DNA from: an uncultured OCS116 cluster bacterium
GTDB taxonomy: Bacteria; Pseudomonadota; Alphaproteobacteria; Rhizobiales; TMED25
NCBI GenBank assembly: GCA_902633855.1
Contig: CACPHU010000003.1
Span: 58,329 to 122,328, forward strand
Length of the DNA: 64,000 bases
Reading direction: 5' to 3'
The position numbers and the translations under genes are program-made. Position 1 is the stretch's first letter; each line of letters opens with the position of its first letter. Below the pieces are notes generated by a model, which saw nothing but the letters and a program-made list of their open reading frames with translations, did not search any database and had not been told where the DNA came from. Shown in pieces: positions 1-8,170 of the stretch.

Positions 1-812
1 TTTCCACAAATCCATGTCCTTGTAAGATCCCCATAGTAACCATTAAAGCAAGCTCCAATATCTATAATTACAGGATCTCCATTACGTATTATTCTATCCG
101 ATGTAAACCTGCGATAGGGGGCAGTGTAGGGTCCAGAGGCTACAATATTTGAACATTGCGTCCATTCAGATCCCATTGCAGTCATTGTCTCCCATGCAAC
201 TGCTAAAACTTCACATTCTCGAACCCCTGGCTTCAAAAAATCAAGAGCATTGTCGAGTGCAGCCTCAGTCATGGCGTTTGCGATTTTTAGACAATGAATT
301 TCGTCTTGAGTTTTAATTTCTTTTGCACGCATAAGTATACCCTGATATCCGTCAACAAAGCTTGACTCAGGGAAGGTTTCCCTAATCGCGTTCTCCATAT
401 TAAGATCCCAAATATCAATTCCGATTGTCTTTCCCTTCAGTGAACCAATAAAACCTTCTACTTGGTCTGCCCATCTTTTCATACCAACTTTTTCTCTAAA
501 ATTTGCCCTGGGTTGAATCTGTTGCTCATCTAACCATGGCATTCTTTGCTTACAATGCTCATAGTCCATTGTCCATAATATCGGGTCATGTCCTCTCGCA
601 AGAACGACAACAGCGTTACCCATTATGAACGCGGGACCTAGATGATGCCTGTAGCCCATAAGGTATCTTGCATCTTCTGTACGAAATACGAATAATACGT
701 CTGCTTCCGAATTATCAAGAGCCTCTTTTGCCCGGTCCAATCTCTCTCTTAGCATTCTTTGTGGGTCAAACCTATCTTCCCAATCAACTGGAATAATACC
801 GATATCTGACAT
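1..812 (-). CDS. M24 family metallopeptidase (Xaa-Pro aminopeptidase/creatinase-like), 3' end cut by window
   Basis: Only the first 270 residues lie in the window; the C-terminal part runs off the left edge. The fold is the creatinase/aminopeptidase P type: an N-terminal creatinase-like domain to about residue 150, then the start of the pita-bread catalytic domain. The segment IDIGACFNGYYGDLTRT supplies the first two metal-binding aspartates of the family; the His and two Glu ligands would be outside the window. The start at 812 has a strong GAGGAG ribosome site about 8 bases upstream. Such proteins cleave X-Pro dipeptides or hydrolyse small amidino or dipeptide compounds; which applies here cannot be told. 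It is divergent from the 972 gene and resembles a second M24 protein at 54430-55674. Confidence 0.85.
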   Translation of the reverse strand, partial: MSDIGIIPVDWEDRFDPQRMLRERLDRAKEALDNSEADVLFVFRTEDARYLMGYRHHLGPAFIMGNAVVVLARGHDPILWTMDYEHCKQRMPWLDEQQIQPRANFREKVGMKRWADQVEGFIGSLKGKTIGIDIWDLNMENAIRETFPESSFVDGYQGILMRAKEIKTQDEIHCLKIANAMTEAALDNALDFLKPGVRECEVLAVAWETMTAMGSEWTQCSNIVASGPYTAPYRRFTSDRIIRNGDPVIIDIGACFNGYYGDLTRTWICG

Positions 813-971
813 TTATGAATCTCCTCGAATTTGTTTATTTGTTGAACAAATTTTGATATTACAACGAGTAATATCAAATTTACAATCTAAATTATGTGTA
901 TAATATGTGATTATATAATTTATAGCAAAGTAAACAGTTAATTAGTTTGGAAATTTATAAGAGGGCTTCAC

Positions 972-1691
972 ATGGATAATGGTATATGGGCGACATGGTA
1001 TAATTTAGACGAGACCGGAAAAGAGGGCCATATTAACTGGCTTCATAATGATTATTTACCGAATATACTAACTCATGATGGAGTAGTATGGGCTGCTCAT
1101 TATTTGGTGGACGAGCAGGATTACAAAGAACGGCGAGATAAATTACCTCATACGACAGAAAACATTCCACAAGGGACACAATATATATGTCTAATTGCCG
1201 CCTCATCTCCCCACATTTACTATCAAAAAAATTCCCCTCTTTTTCCTGAAAACCAGACAACTGAAATCAAGGAAAGATTTTTAGAAAGGCTAGAGGCACG
1301 AACTGCTGTTTTAATTGAGGAAGAGAGAGTCACGGGTCCTGATTATCGCATGGTCGCCCCTGGAGGTGTGCCAGCGCAGGCAATTCAGATGGGCAGCTAT
1401 AACATGACCAGCGTCGAAAATGAGATTGAAATTGGAAAATGGTATGCGCAAATTAGGCTGCCGTTTGTATCTGAGGTCAAAGGTGCAATTAGAGCCAGAA
1501 AAATGGTTTCAACAGTTGGCTGGGCAAAGCATTCTGTCCTATATGAATTCACATCACATGAGGATAGACGTCAAAATATTGTTCGTGAATTTGACCCATT
1601 TAGCAAAAAAACCATTGGTGAAACAATTCATGCGCCTGGTTCACCTAGTATAGGCCATAGAATTTGGCCTCCGGTTGAAAAGCAGAAATGA
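972..1691 (+). CDS. Hypothetical protein, possibly a dimeric alpha/beta-barrel (ferredoxin-fold) protein
   Basis: This 239-residue protein is not one I recognise. It has no signal peptide or membrane segment. The early part (WYNLDETGKEGHINWLHNDY) looks like the opening beta-strand and helix of small dimeric alpha/beta-barrel proteins of the EthD/DUF4286 kind, where a first strand is followed by a helix with a conserved His. A second alpha/beta segment may follow near residue 150. The start is supported by GAGGG six bases upstream. It is followed after 22 bases by a NIPSNAP protein of the same general fold, so the two are probably co-transcribed and may act in the same catabolic step. The assignment to the fold is inference; no catalytic residue can be named. 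Confidence 0.55.
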   Translation: MDNGIWATWYNLDETGKEGHINWLHNDYLPNILTHDGVVWAAHYLVDEQDYKERRDKLPHTTENIPQGTQYICLIAASSPHIYYQKNSPLFPENQTTEIKERFLERLEARTAVLIEEERVTGPDYRMVAPGGVPAQAIQMGSYNMTSVENEIEIGKWYAQIRLPFVSEVKGAIRARKMVSTVGWAKHSVLYEFTSHEDRRQNIVREFDPFSKKTIGETIHAPGSPSIGHRIWPPVEKQK

Positions 1692-1713
1692 TCATAACTT
1701 TGGAGTTTAGATA

Positions 1714-2028
1714 ATGATTTATAATGTAAGAACATATAATTGTGTACCAAGAATGCTCAATAAATATGTAAAAATATTTGAAGATTACGCCATGCCAGTA
1801 AACAATAAATACGGCTTTAAACTAATTGCATATTTCATAAGTGACATAGGTCCTCAAAATCAAATAGTTCACATATGGGAATACAAGGATCTTGAAGAAT
1901 TTAATACGATGAAAAAGAAACGGGCTGCTGACCCTGATTGGCTTAGTTTTCGAGATAAGACTGCGGGAATGGTCGCAGATCAAGAAGATAAAATCATGAC
2001 TGGCACCTCATTCTCACCACTCAAATAA
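1714..2028 (+). CDS. NIPSNAP family protein
   Basis: The 104-residue product matches the single-domain NIPSNAP pattern: an opening strand with IYNVRTYNC, a helix, then a strand containing VHIWEYKDLEEF and a final helix. NIPSNAP proteins adopt a dimeric ferredoxin-like barrel and are of mostly unknown biochemical role in bacteria, often sitting beside oxidoreductases. A GGAG ribosome site lies 9 bases before the ATG. It follows the 972 gene closely and converges on the GMC oxidoreductase gene, whose stop codon is 2 bases away. Confidence 0.8.
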   Translation: MIYNVRTYNCVPRMLNKYVKIFEDYAMPVNNKYGFKLIAYFISDIGPQNQIVHIWEYKDLEEFNTMKKKRAADPDWLSFRDKTAGMVADQEDKIMTGTSFSPLK

Positions 2029-2030
2029 TA

Positions 2031-3626
2031 TCAAGTTTTACCTAGGATTATATCTGCGGCCTTTTCTGCAATCATGATAACAGGTGCATTAGTATTGCCA
2101 GAGGTTATATTTGGCATTATTGATGCATCAACAACTCTAAGATTTTTTACGCCGTAAACATTTAAGTTATAATCGACCACACAGTCATCCTCAACACCCA
2201 TCTTGCAAGTCCCAACGGGATGATAACTGATCCCCCCTTTTGTTGCTAAAAATTGTTCTATTTGAGCATCAGATTGGATTTCGTTTCCAGGGGAATGTTC
2301 TTCAATAATGTCATTACTGATTGGGTCTGATTTCATAATTTTTCTTGTTATTTTTATTGCTTGAACAAGCAGCTTCCTATCATCTTTGTGGTTAAAATAA
2401 TTCATAAAGATCTGCGGCTGATCTGCGGGGTCTATGCTTCTTATCCTTAAACTACCTACACTTTTGGGTCGCAGGAGTCTCACAATAATTGAAAATCCTG
2501 ACCATGGGTGTAGTTTTGTTCCGGCCTTATCACCACTAAATAGTATTAAACTAATATGCAAATCAGGCCTACTAAGTAATTGTTTTGACTTAATAAAACC
2601 AGCTGATACAGAGGAACCCATATTTAAAAAACCTCTTCGATAAAAAATATATTTTAAGCCTTCGCGTATGGACTTAAATTTGTTTTTCATAACAGCATTT
2701 AAGGTGTATTGATTGGATGTTTTGTAAACGATTCTTCCATTGTAATGATCTTGTAAATTTTTTCCAACACCTTCCAAAACTGATATATTTTCAATATTAA
2801 ATTCATCTAGGATATCTTTTGGACCAATTCCAGATAGTTGCAGAATTTTTGGCGAATTAAATGAACCTGCACATAAAATGACCTCATTATTCGCGTAGAA
2901 GTTTATTTCTTTACCATTTCTGACCCCAGAGACACCAATAGCGTCTTTATTTTTGAACAAAACTTTTGAGATAAGCACATTGGTATATATTTTTAGATTT
3001 TTTCTTTTCTTAGCCGCTCTCAAGAAGGCTGTTGATGAACTTGACCTCAGACCATTCTTGATTGTCATTTGTAAATGACCAAAGCCTTCTTGAGTTACGC
3101 CATTAAAGTCCCTATTTAGGGGGTATCCCATATTGAGACCCGCTTTTACAAAAGAAGTAGCTAGTGGATGTAAATCCTTTGGTGATGACACTGATAATTC
3201 ACCATCTGAACCATGATATTGGTCCTGGATATCCACATTCTTCTCGCTTTTTTTAAAATACGGTAAAATAGAGTTATAATCCCATCCAAACCTTCTTTCA
3301 GGATCCCACAAATCAAAATCTTGCTTTTGGCCACGTATATAAACTAAGCCATTTATTGATGATGAGCCACCAACCACCTTTCCTCGGGGTTGAAATATCT
3401 TTCTACCCCCAGTGGCTTGCTCTGGTTCAGAATGATACATCCAGTTAACTTTTGGATTATCAAAGTGTTTACCGTAACCCAGCGGGATGTGTATCCAAGG
3501 ATTATTATCCCAGCCACCAGACTCGATCAGAAGGACAGAATGATTTTCATCGTGTGATAATCTATTAGCCAAGACACAACCAGCACTTCCTGCCCCAACA
3601 ATTATATAATCAAAATTAAAATCCAT
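2031..3626 (-). CDS. GMC family oxidoreductase (choline/alcohol dehydrogenase-like)
   Basis: A 531-residue FAD flavoprotein of the glucose-methanol-choline family. The dinucleotide-binding motif GAGSAG is at residues 11-16, the GMC signature around PRGKVVGGSSSINGLVYIRG follows, and the C-terminal region has the conserved SYHPVGTCKMG stretch with the catalytic His and the closing NTNAPVIMIAEKAAD helix. The family oxidises alcohols, choline or polyols. An in-frame ATG four codons upstream (3638) would give a longer form, but GGAAA sits 5-6 bases before the ATG at 3626, so I chose the latter. No betaine aldehyde dehydrogenase is next to it, so choline as substrate is not supported. Confidence 0.88.
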   Translation of the reverse strand: MDFNFDYIIVGAGSAGCVLANRLSHDENHSVLLIESGGWDNNPWIHIPLGYGKHFDNPKVNWMYHSEPEQATGGRKIFQPRGKVVGGSSSINGLVYIRGQKQDFDLWDPERRFGWDYNSILPYFKKSEKNVDIQDQYHGSDGELSVSSPKDLHPLATSFVKAGLNMGYPLNRDFNGVTQEGFGHLQMTIKNGLRSSSSTAFLRAAKKRKNLKIYTNVLISKVLFKNKDAIGVSGVRNGKEINFYANNEVILCAGSFNSPKILQLSGIGPKDILDEFNIENISVLEGVGKNLQDHYNGRIVYKTSNQYTLNAVMKNKFKSIREGLKYIFYRRGFLNMGSSVSAGFIKSKQLLSRPDLHISLILFSGDKAGTKLHPWSGFSIIVRLLRPKSVGSLRIRSIDPADQPQIFMNYFNHKDDRKLLVQAIKITRKIMKSDPISNDIIEEHSPGNEIQSDAQIEQFLATKGGISYHPVGTCKMGVEDDCVVDYNLNVYGVKNLRVVDASIMPNITSGNTNAPVIMIAEKAADIILGKT

Positions 3627-3692
3627 TATATTTTCCATAGAAATGGTTATACTATAAAATATATCAGATTTTGAAATTTAAATGTTGGTGTA

Positions 3693-3779
3693 ATGTTATT
3701 TTCAATAGAAACTTGGTTATGGATGATAGTCGGTATTCTGACTGGCTTTTTAATAATAATTTATACTAAAAATAAATAG
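3693..3779 (+). CDS. Possible 28-residue single-span membrane microprotein
   Basis: A small open frame starting ATG TTA TTT TCA and ending at TAG 3777-3779 fits inside the gap between two reverse-strand genes. The product has a short N-terminus, about 20 hydrophobic residues (WLWMIVGILTGFLIIIY) and a positively charged tail (TKNK), which is the composition of a single transmembrane helix with positive-inside tail. A weak GGTG lies upstream. In AT-rich DNA such frames can arise by chance, so this is only a candidate. Confidence 0.3.
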   Translation: MLFSIETWLWMIVGILTGFLIIIYTKNK

Positions 3780-3783
3780 GTTA

Positions 3784-4173
3784 CTAAGCCTCGTAGTTAC
3801 CATCTATTACTGTGCCAATAACATCTTTACTTTTATTATCATAAATGTAAACTTCGCCTCTTCCGTTTTTATTAGCAACCCTGCACCAACCTCCGATCGC
3901 AACCACTTCTTGAGACTCAAATAATTCATTATTCCATTTTTCTTTATTTACATAAAAAGTATATTGCTGTTCTGATAGCTTTTTATGACTTAAAATAATG
4001 CCTGCAGTGACGTACTTATCTATAAAATTTGAATGCATTCCTGAAGCTGCCTTACATAGCTTTATTTTCCCAAGTGACGGGTTTTCAGTTATGCCAGGAA
4101 TCCTATATCCAACAATACTACTTGTGAATGATAATATTAAAAAAAGAGATATTATGACAATAATTGAGCGCAT
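3784..4173 (-). CDS. Hypothetical exported or membrane-anchored protein
   Basis: This 129-residue product begins with Met-Arg and a hydrophobic segment (residues 4-22) that can act as a signal peptide or an uncleaved anchor. The rest is polar, with two cysteines (in KLCKAA and GGWCRV) that could form a disulfide if exported. The C-terminal half (GWCRVANKNGRGEVYIYD) looks like a small beta-rich domain. I do not recognise a family. It is a single gene between the GMC and luciferase-like genes, all on the reverse strand. Confidence 0.55.
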   Translation of the reverse strand: MRSIIVIISLFLILSFTSSIVGYRIPGITENPSLGKIKLCKAASGMHSNFIDKYVTAGIILSHKKLSEQQYTFYVNKEKWNNELFESQEVVAIGGWCRVANKNGRGEVYIYDNKSKDVIGTVIDGNYEA

Positions 4174-4214
4174 ATCACTTATATAAACGTTTGATTAAAA
4201 TATTTCAATTTGAT

Positions 4215-5312
4215 TTATTTATTGATATTTTTTGTGACTTCTGGAATTACCTTTTCAGCCATTAGTTCCATTGATTTGCGTGCAAGATCCTTATCAAGCC
4301 AATCAACCCCACCATACAAGAGCTCACCAAAATCCCCAACTGTTTCCCGAAATGCCAAAATTTGATCTATAACATGATTTGTGTCACCGCAAATAACTAG
4401 CTCATCAAGAATATTATCAATATCTAAATCCTTGTCATCTATATTTGGATCGGATTTAAATACCCCAAGACGACCACTCCTCTCGAGTTTTCGATAGAGA
4501 TGGTCATAAAAAAATCTGTAGGGGCTCTTCTTGTTATTTTTACCATAATCTGCGGCAACTTGTGAGTCATCGTTGACAAATATAGTACGCGCGATTCTCC
4601 AATCACTCATATTTGCCTTAAGCCCGACATTTTCTTTACCCTCTTTATAGTTTTCCCAATGAGTCTTTACCCATTTTGGTAATAGGAAATGTGCGGATAT
4701 TGGATGAAAATCTTTTTCTCCCATTGCAATCACGCCCTTCGAAAATGGGGCGACAACCGTTCCAACTATTTCTGGTCTGGGTTTTTGATAGGGTTTCTGC
4801 AAGTAGCCGACGCCAACTTCAAGAAAAGTGGACTCCAGAGATGAAACTTTAAATCTATTGTTCGGTAAATCAATGTTGTACGGGGGATCGCTTCTCCAAA
4901 TTTCAAGTATTACATCAATAGACTCAGCAAAAATCTGCCCTCTATCCTCATTAATAATACCCAATACCTCTGCATCACATCGCAGTGCTCCAGGACTAAT
5001 ACCAAATATAAATCTGCCTTTTGAGAGATGGTCAAGCATTGCTGCATGAGACGCTATTAATACTGGATGCATGTGTGAGAGATTAGATGTTCCTGTCCCA
5101 AGCTTTATATTTTTGGTTTCCGCAATCAAGCTTGATAAAAATATCATGCTATTTGTAATATTCTCGGATTTATCCGTTAAATGCTCTCCAATAAATACAT
5201 CATAGAAACCGAGCTTGTCTGCTAATATCACAGCCTCTCGATCTTCTTGCAGTGATATATCCCATTTCTTATCTTCGGGATGAACGGGCATTGTAAAAAA
5301 GCCAAGTCGCAT
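4215..5312 (-). CDS. LLM-class flavin-dependent oxidoreductase (luciferase-like)
   Basis: The 365-residue product is a bacterial-luciferase-like TIM barrel. It opens with RLGFFTMPVHP, has DKLGFYDVFIGEH in the usual position after strand 1, IKLGTGTSNL for strand 4, and LDHLSKGRFIFGISPGALR, which is typical for this family. Such enzymes use reduced FMN supplied by a reductase to oxygenate or desulfonate small organics. An open frame extends to 5567 but the extra residues are low-complexity and unlike the family; the ATG at 5312 has AAAGG about 9 bases upstream and gives the usual start. A flavin reductase gene lies far away at 57657-58124; a partnership is not shown. Confidence 0.87.
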   Translation of the reverse strand: MRLGFFTMPVHPEDKKWDISLQEDREAVILADKLGFYDVFIGEHLTDKSENITNSMIFLSSLIAETKNIKLGTGTSNLSHMHPVLIASHAAMLDHLSKGRFIFGISPGALRCDAEVLGIINEDRGQIFAESIDVILEIWRSDPPYNIDLPNNRFKVSSLESTFLEVGVGYLQKPYQKPRPEIVGTVVAPFSKGVIAMGEKDFHPISAHFLLPKWVKTHWENYKEGKENVGLKANMSDWRIARTIFVNDDSQVAADYGKNNKKSPYRFFYDHLYRKLERSGRLGVFKSDPNIDDKDLDIDNILDELVICGDTNHVIDQILAFRETVGDFGELLYGGVDWLDKDLARKSMELMAEKVIPEVTKNINK

Positions 5313-5420
5313 GAGAAAAAACCTTTTAATTATAAAAAAAAAATTTTTGATTAAAATATAATTTATTTTTAAAATAATATCTATAGAATATAAGACTGAT
5401 TGTAGTCTTAAAAGGGGGGT

Positions 5421-6296
5421 TTGTTGAGAAAAGTTATCATTACATGTGCTGTCACTGGCGCTGCCGAGCATACACACATAAATCCAGCAGTCCCAATAAC
5501 ACCCGAAGAAATTGCCAATGAATGTCTTTCTGCGCATAAGGCTGGCGCTGCAATTGTTCATATACATGTGAGAGATCCAGATACTGGAAAACCAAGTATG
5601 GAGGAGTCGCTATACAAGGAAGTTGTTGATCGGATAAGGCAAAAAAATGATGATGTTATAATTAATTTAACTACTGGGCCAGGCGCTAGGATAGTTCTTG
5701 GCACCCTCGAAGATCCTGTAAAATTTGGCACGGGTACAACCCTTACGTCGCCCGCCAATCGTGTTATTCACATTGAAAATATTAAGCCAGATATATGCAG
5801 TTTGGACATTGGCAGTTTTAATTTTGGGCCACATATTTTTGTCAACACACCAGATAATGTGATTGAGATGGCAAAAAAAATTGCTGCTACCGGCGTAAAA
5901 CCAGAGCTTGAGGTTTTTGATCTTGGTGGGCTAAGGCAAGCAAAAGCGCTTATAAAACAAGATTTGGTTAAAAAGCCTTATTTATTCCAGATATGCCTCG
6001 GTATACCGTGGGCAGCCGAAGCAACGCCAGATACAATGATGACTATGCGCAATCAATTACCTAATGACGCAGTCTGGGCATCCTTTGGAATATCAAAAGA
6101 CCAACTTCCAATGGTCGCGCAATCTATCATACTCGGAGGTCATGTTCGAGTTGGGCTAGAGGATAATCTTTATATATCAAGAGGCGAATTAGCACCAGGT
6201 AATGCTGCCCTTGTCGAACGGGCGGTCAATATAATCACGAATATGGGTTATTCAGTAGCTAGCCCCAGTGAAGCAAGAGAAATACTAAATATTTAA
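5421..6296 (+). CDS. Beta-keto acid cleavage enzyme (BKACE, DUF849 family)
   Basis: The 291-residue product matches the 3-keto-5-aminohexanoate cleavage enzyme family: RKVIITCAVTGA at the N-terminus, ITPEEIANE, and the AAIVHIHVRDPDTG motif with the two zinc-binding histidines. The family condenses a beta-keto acid with acetyl-CoA and splits it to acetoacetate and a CoA ester. The start is one of two adjacent TTG codons (5421 or 5424) preceded by AAGGGGGG; 5424 gives the family-typical Met-Arg-Lys start. It leads a forward run with a TauD-type dioxygenase, a 2-hydroxyacid dehydrogenase and a ketopantoate-reductase-like enzyme, which suggests it ends a catabolic pathway for an unidentified substrate. 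Confidence 0.88.
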   Translation: MLRKVIITCAVTGAAEHTHINPAVPITPEEIANECLSAHKAGAAIVHIHVRDPDTGKPSMEESLYKEVVDRIRQKNDDVIINLTTGPGARIVLGTLEDPVKFGTGTTLTSPANRVIHIENIKPDICSLDIGSFNFGPHIFVNTPDNVIEMAKKIAATGVKPELEVFDLGGLRQAKALIKQDLVKKPYLFQICLGIPWAAEATPDTMMTMRNQLPNDAVWASFGISKDQLPMVAQSIILGGHVRVGLEDNLYISRGELAPGNAALVERAVNIITNMGYSVASPSEAREILNI

Positions 6297-6306
6297 TGAG
6301 GTTTCA

Positions 6307-7152
6307 ATGAAAATTATCGAATATAATAACTTTAAGATCAGACCCCTCGCAGGAGCTATGGGTGCTGAGATATTGGATGTTGACTTGAAAAATATAAGTG
6401 ATGATACATTCAAAGAAATATACAAAGCATTCGTTGACTATCAAGTCATTGGTATTCTTGATCAGGACTTAAATTCTGATCAGTATCTTGAATTTGGAAG
6501 AAAGTGGGGTGAGATTCACCACTATCCATATATGAAGGGATTGGAGACGCACCCTGAAATTCTTGAGATTGTTAAAACTGAGAAGGATACGTACGCATTT
6601 GGTAATGTATGGCACTCGGATGGAAGCTTTACTGAAATTCCCCCAAAAGCAACAATGTTATACGCTCAAGAGCTACCTCCAGCAGGAGGTGACACTCTGT
6701 TTGCAAATATGTATCAGGCATATGATACCTTATCAGACCAAATGAAAGAGATATTAGGATCGTTAAGAGGGCTTTACGTTGGTGATCAACCACTCAAACT
6801 TGGTAATTTTACGGGTGCAAAGAGCATGAAACAGCAAGACCCTGGCAAAACCAAAGTTCATACATATCATCCAATCATTAGGACCCACCCAGACTCGAAA
6901 AATAAAGCACTTTATATTGGTGGGCATGCTGTTGAGATTGAGGGCATGACCAAGGAAGAGTCGACTCCTATTCTAAATTATCTAAAATCTCATTCTACAC
7001 GACCAGAATTTATTTGTAGGCTAAAATGGAGTCCTGGTACAATTGCTATATGGGACAATCGCTGCACGCAACATTATGCTGTTGACGATTATGCTGGCTT
7101 TCGGAGAAGAATGCACAGAATAACCATAATTGGCGAAGAAGCTCCCTATTAA
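6307..7152 (+). CDS. TauD/TfdA family Fe(II)/2-oxoglutarate dioxygenase
   Basis: A 281-residue non-haem iron dioxygenase. The iron facial triad is visible: H103 and D105 in VWHSDGSF and the distal His256 in CTQHYAVDDY, followed by the Arg-rich RRRMHR that binds the 2-oxoglutarate carboxylate. Relatives hydroxylate taurine, alkyl sulfates, phenoxy acids or quaternary amines, often releasing a side group. It starts 10 bases after the BKACE gene and 16 bases before a dehydrogenase gene, so it is very likely in the same operon. The substrate is unknown; it probably performs the first oxidative step of the local pathway (inference). Confidence 0.9.
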   Translation: MKIIEYNNFKIRPLAGAMGAEILDVDLKNISDDTFKEIYKAFVDYQVIGILDQDLNSDQYLEFGRKWGEIHHYPYMKGLETHPEILEIVKTEKDTYAFGNVWHSDGSFTEIPPKATMLYAQELPPAGGDTLFANMYQAYDTLSDQMKEILGSLRGLYVGDQPLKLGNFTGAKSMKQQDPGKTKVHTYHPIIRTHPDSKNKALYIGGHAVEIEGMTKEESTPILNYLKSHSTRPEFICRLKWSPGTIAIWDNRCTQHYAVDDYAGFRRRMHRITIIGEEAPY

Positions 7153-7168
7153 CTAAAGGCGTAACAAT

Positions 7169-8167
7169 ATGAAAATTAGAGCAACTGCGATGGTATCACC
7201 CGAACAATGGGGTGCGTGCAACCCCCTATCCTGGACAATGTTGGAAGATGCTGGGGTTAAACTCATTAGAAATGATAAAAAAAGACTTTTAGTTGAAGAT
7301 GAGATGAAGGAATTAATAAAGGGTTGCGATGTTGCAATCTGTGGAGCCGAACCAATGACAGCTAAGGTTATGGATCAGGCGCCTGAATTACGGTTTATAG
7401 CAAGATGTGCGGTAGGTCTTGATAGTATTGATCTGAACGCAGCCAGAGAGAGAAATATTGGCGTTTCATATGTTCCAGGTGCAAATGCAGATACAGTCGC
7501 CGAGTTAACGCTTACCCACATACTCATGCTTATTCGGGGGGTACAAAAAGGTGACGCTCTAATGAGGCAGGGTAAATGGCTTAGAGTACTTGGTAGAAGC
7601 CTTGAAGAGCTTACAGTTGGAATTATTGGTATGGGTCGGATCGGTCGCCGAACCGCGAAGTTGCTATCCGCTTTTGGCGCAAATATTATCGCAAATGATA
7701 TTGACCCGGATGAGTCAATAAATTCCTATTTACCGGTGGAATGGGTTAGCAAGAGTCGACTTCTGAAAGAAGCTGATATTGTATGCTTGCACGTACCCAA
7801 AACGCCTGCAACAATAGATATTATCAACCAAGAGGAACTTAATCTAATGAAAAATGACGCCTTTCTGGTTAACACAGCCCGTGGCGGTCTAATAAATGAA
7901 AAAGCTCTTTTCAATGCGCTAAATAAAAACCAAATAGCAGGCGCAGGGCTTGATGTATATAATGAAGAACCATACCTTGGCGGGCCACTATCAAAACTTG
8001 ATAATATAATAATGACGTGTCACATGGGGGCAAACACAAAAGTATCTAGAGCAAGAATGGAAATTCAGGCGGCGGAATGTTTGATAGCATATTTAGATGG
8101 AGATCATATACCAAGAATTGTACCCGATAGTGAGTACGATCTACAAATTGCAATGAAAAATAGGTAA
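7169..8167 (+). CDS. D-2-hydroxyacid dehydrogenase (phosphoglycerate dehydrogenase-like)
   Basis: A 332-residue NAD(P)-dependent dehydrogenase. It has the Rossmann motif in VGIIGMGRIGRR, the catalytic Arg in NTARGGLINEKAL, the Glu in DVYNEEP and the His in MTCHMGANT, so the catalytic triad is complete. There is no C-terminal ACT domain, arguing against a biosynthetic SerA. It lies 16 bases after the dioxygenase and 3 bases before the next gene, so it belongs to the same operon and probably interconverts a 2-oxo and a 2-hydroxy acid in that pathway. Two more members of the superfamily are at 55689-57652. Confidence 0.9.
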   Translation: MKIRATAMVSPEQWGACNPLSWTMLEDAGVKLIRNDKKRLLVEDEMKELIKGCDVAICGAEPMTAKVMDQAPELRFIARCAVGLDSIDLNAARERNIGVSYVPGANADTVAELTLTHILMLIRGVQKGDALMRQGKWLRVLGRSLEELTVGIIGMGRIGRRTAKLLSAFGANIIANDIDPDESINSYLPVEWVSKSRLLKEADIVCLHVPKTPATIDIINQEELNLMKNDAFLVNTARGGLINEKALFNALNKNQIAGAGLDVYNEEPYLGGPLSKLDNIIMTCHMGANTKVSRARMEIQAAECLIAYLDGDHIPRIVPDSEYDLQIAMKNR

Positions 8168-8170
8168 TAC

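Noticed and set aside
2031..3626. Choline dehydrogenase betA
   Set aside because: No betaine aldehyde dehydrogenase, BetI or choline transporter is adjacent; the GMC family is too broad to name the substrate.
5313..5567. N-terminal extension of the luciferase-like gene
   Set aside because: The extra 85 residues are unlike the family, overlap the divergent BKACE gene, and a good start with AAAGG exists at 5312.
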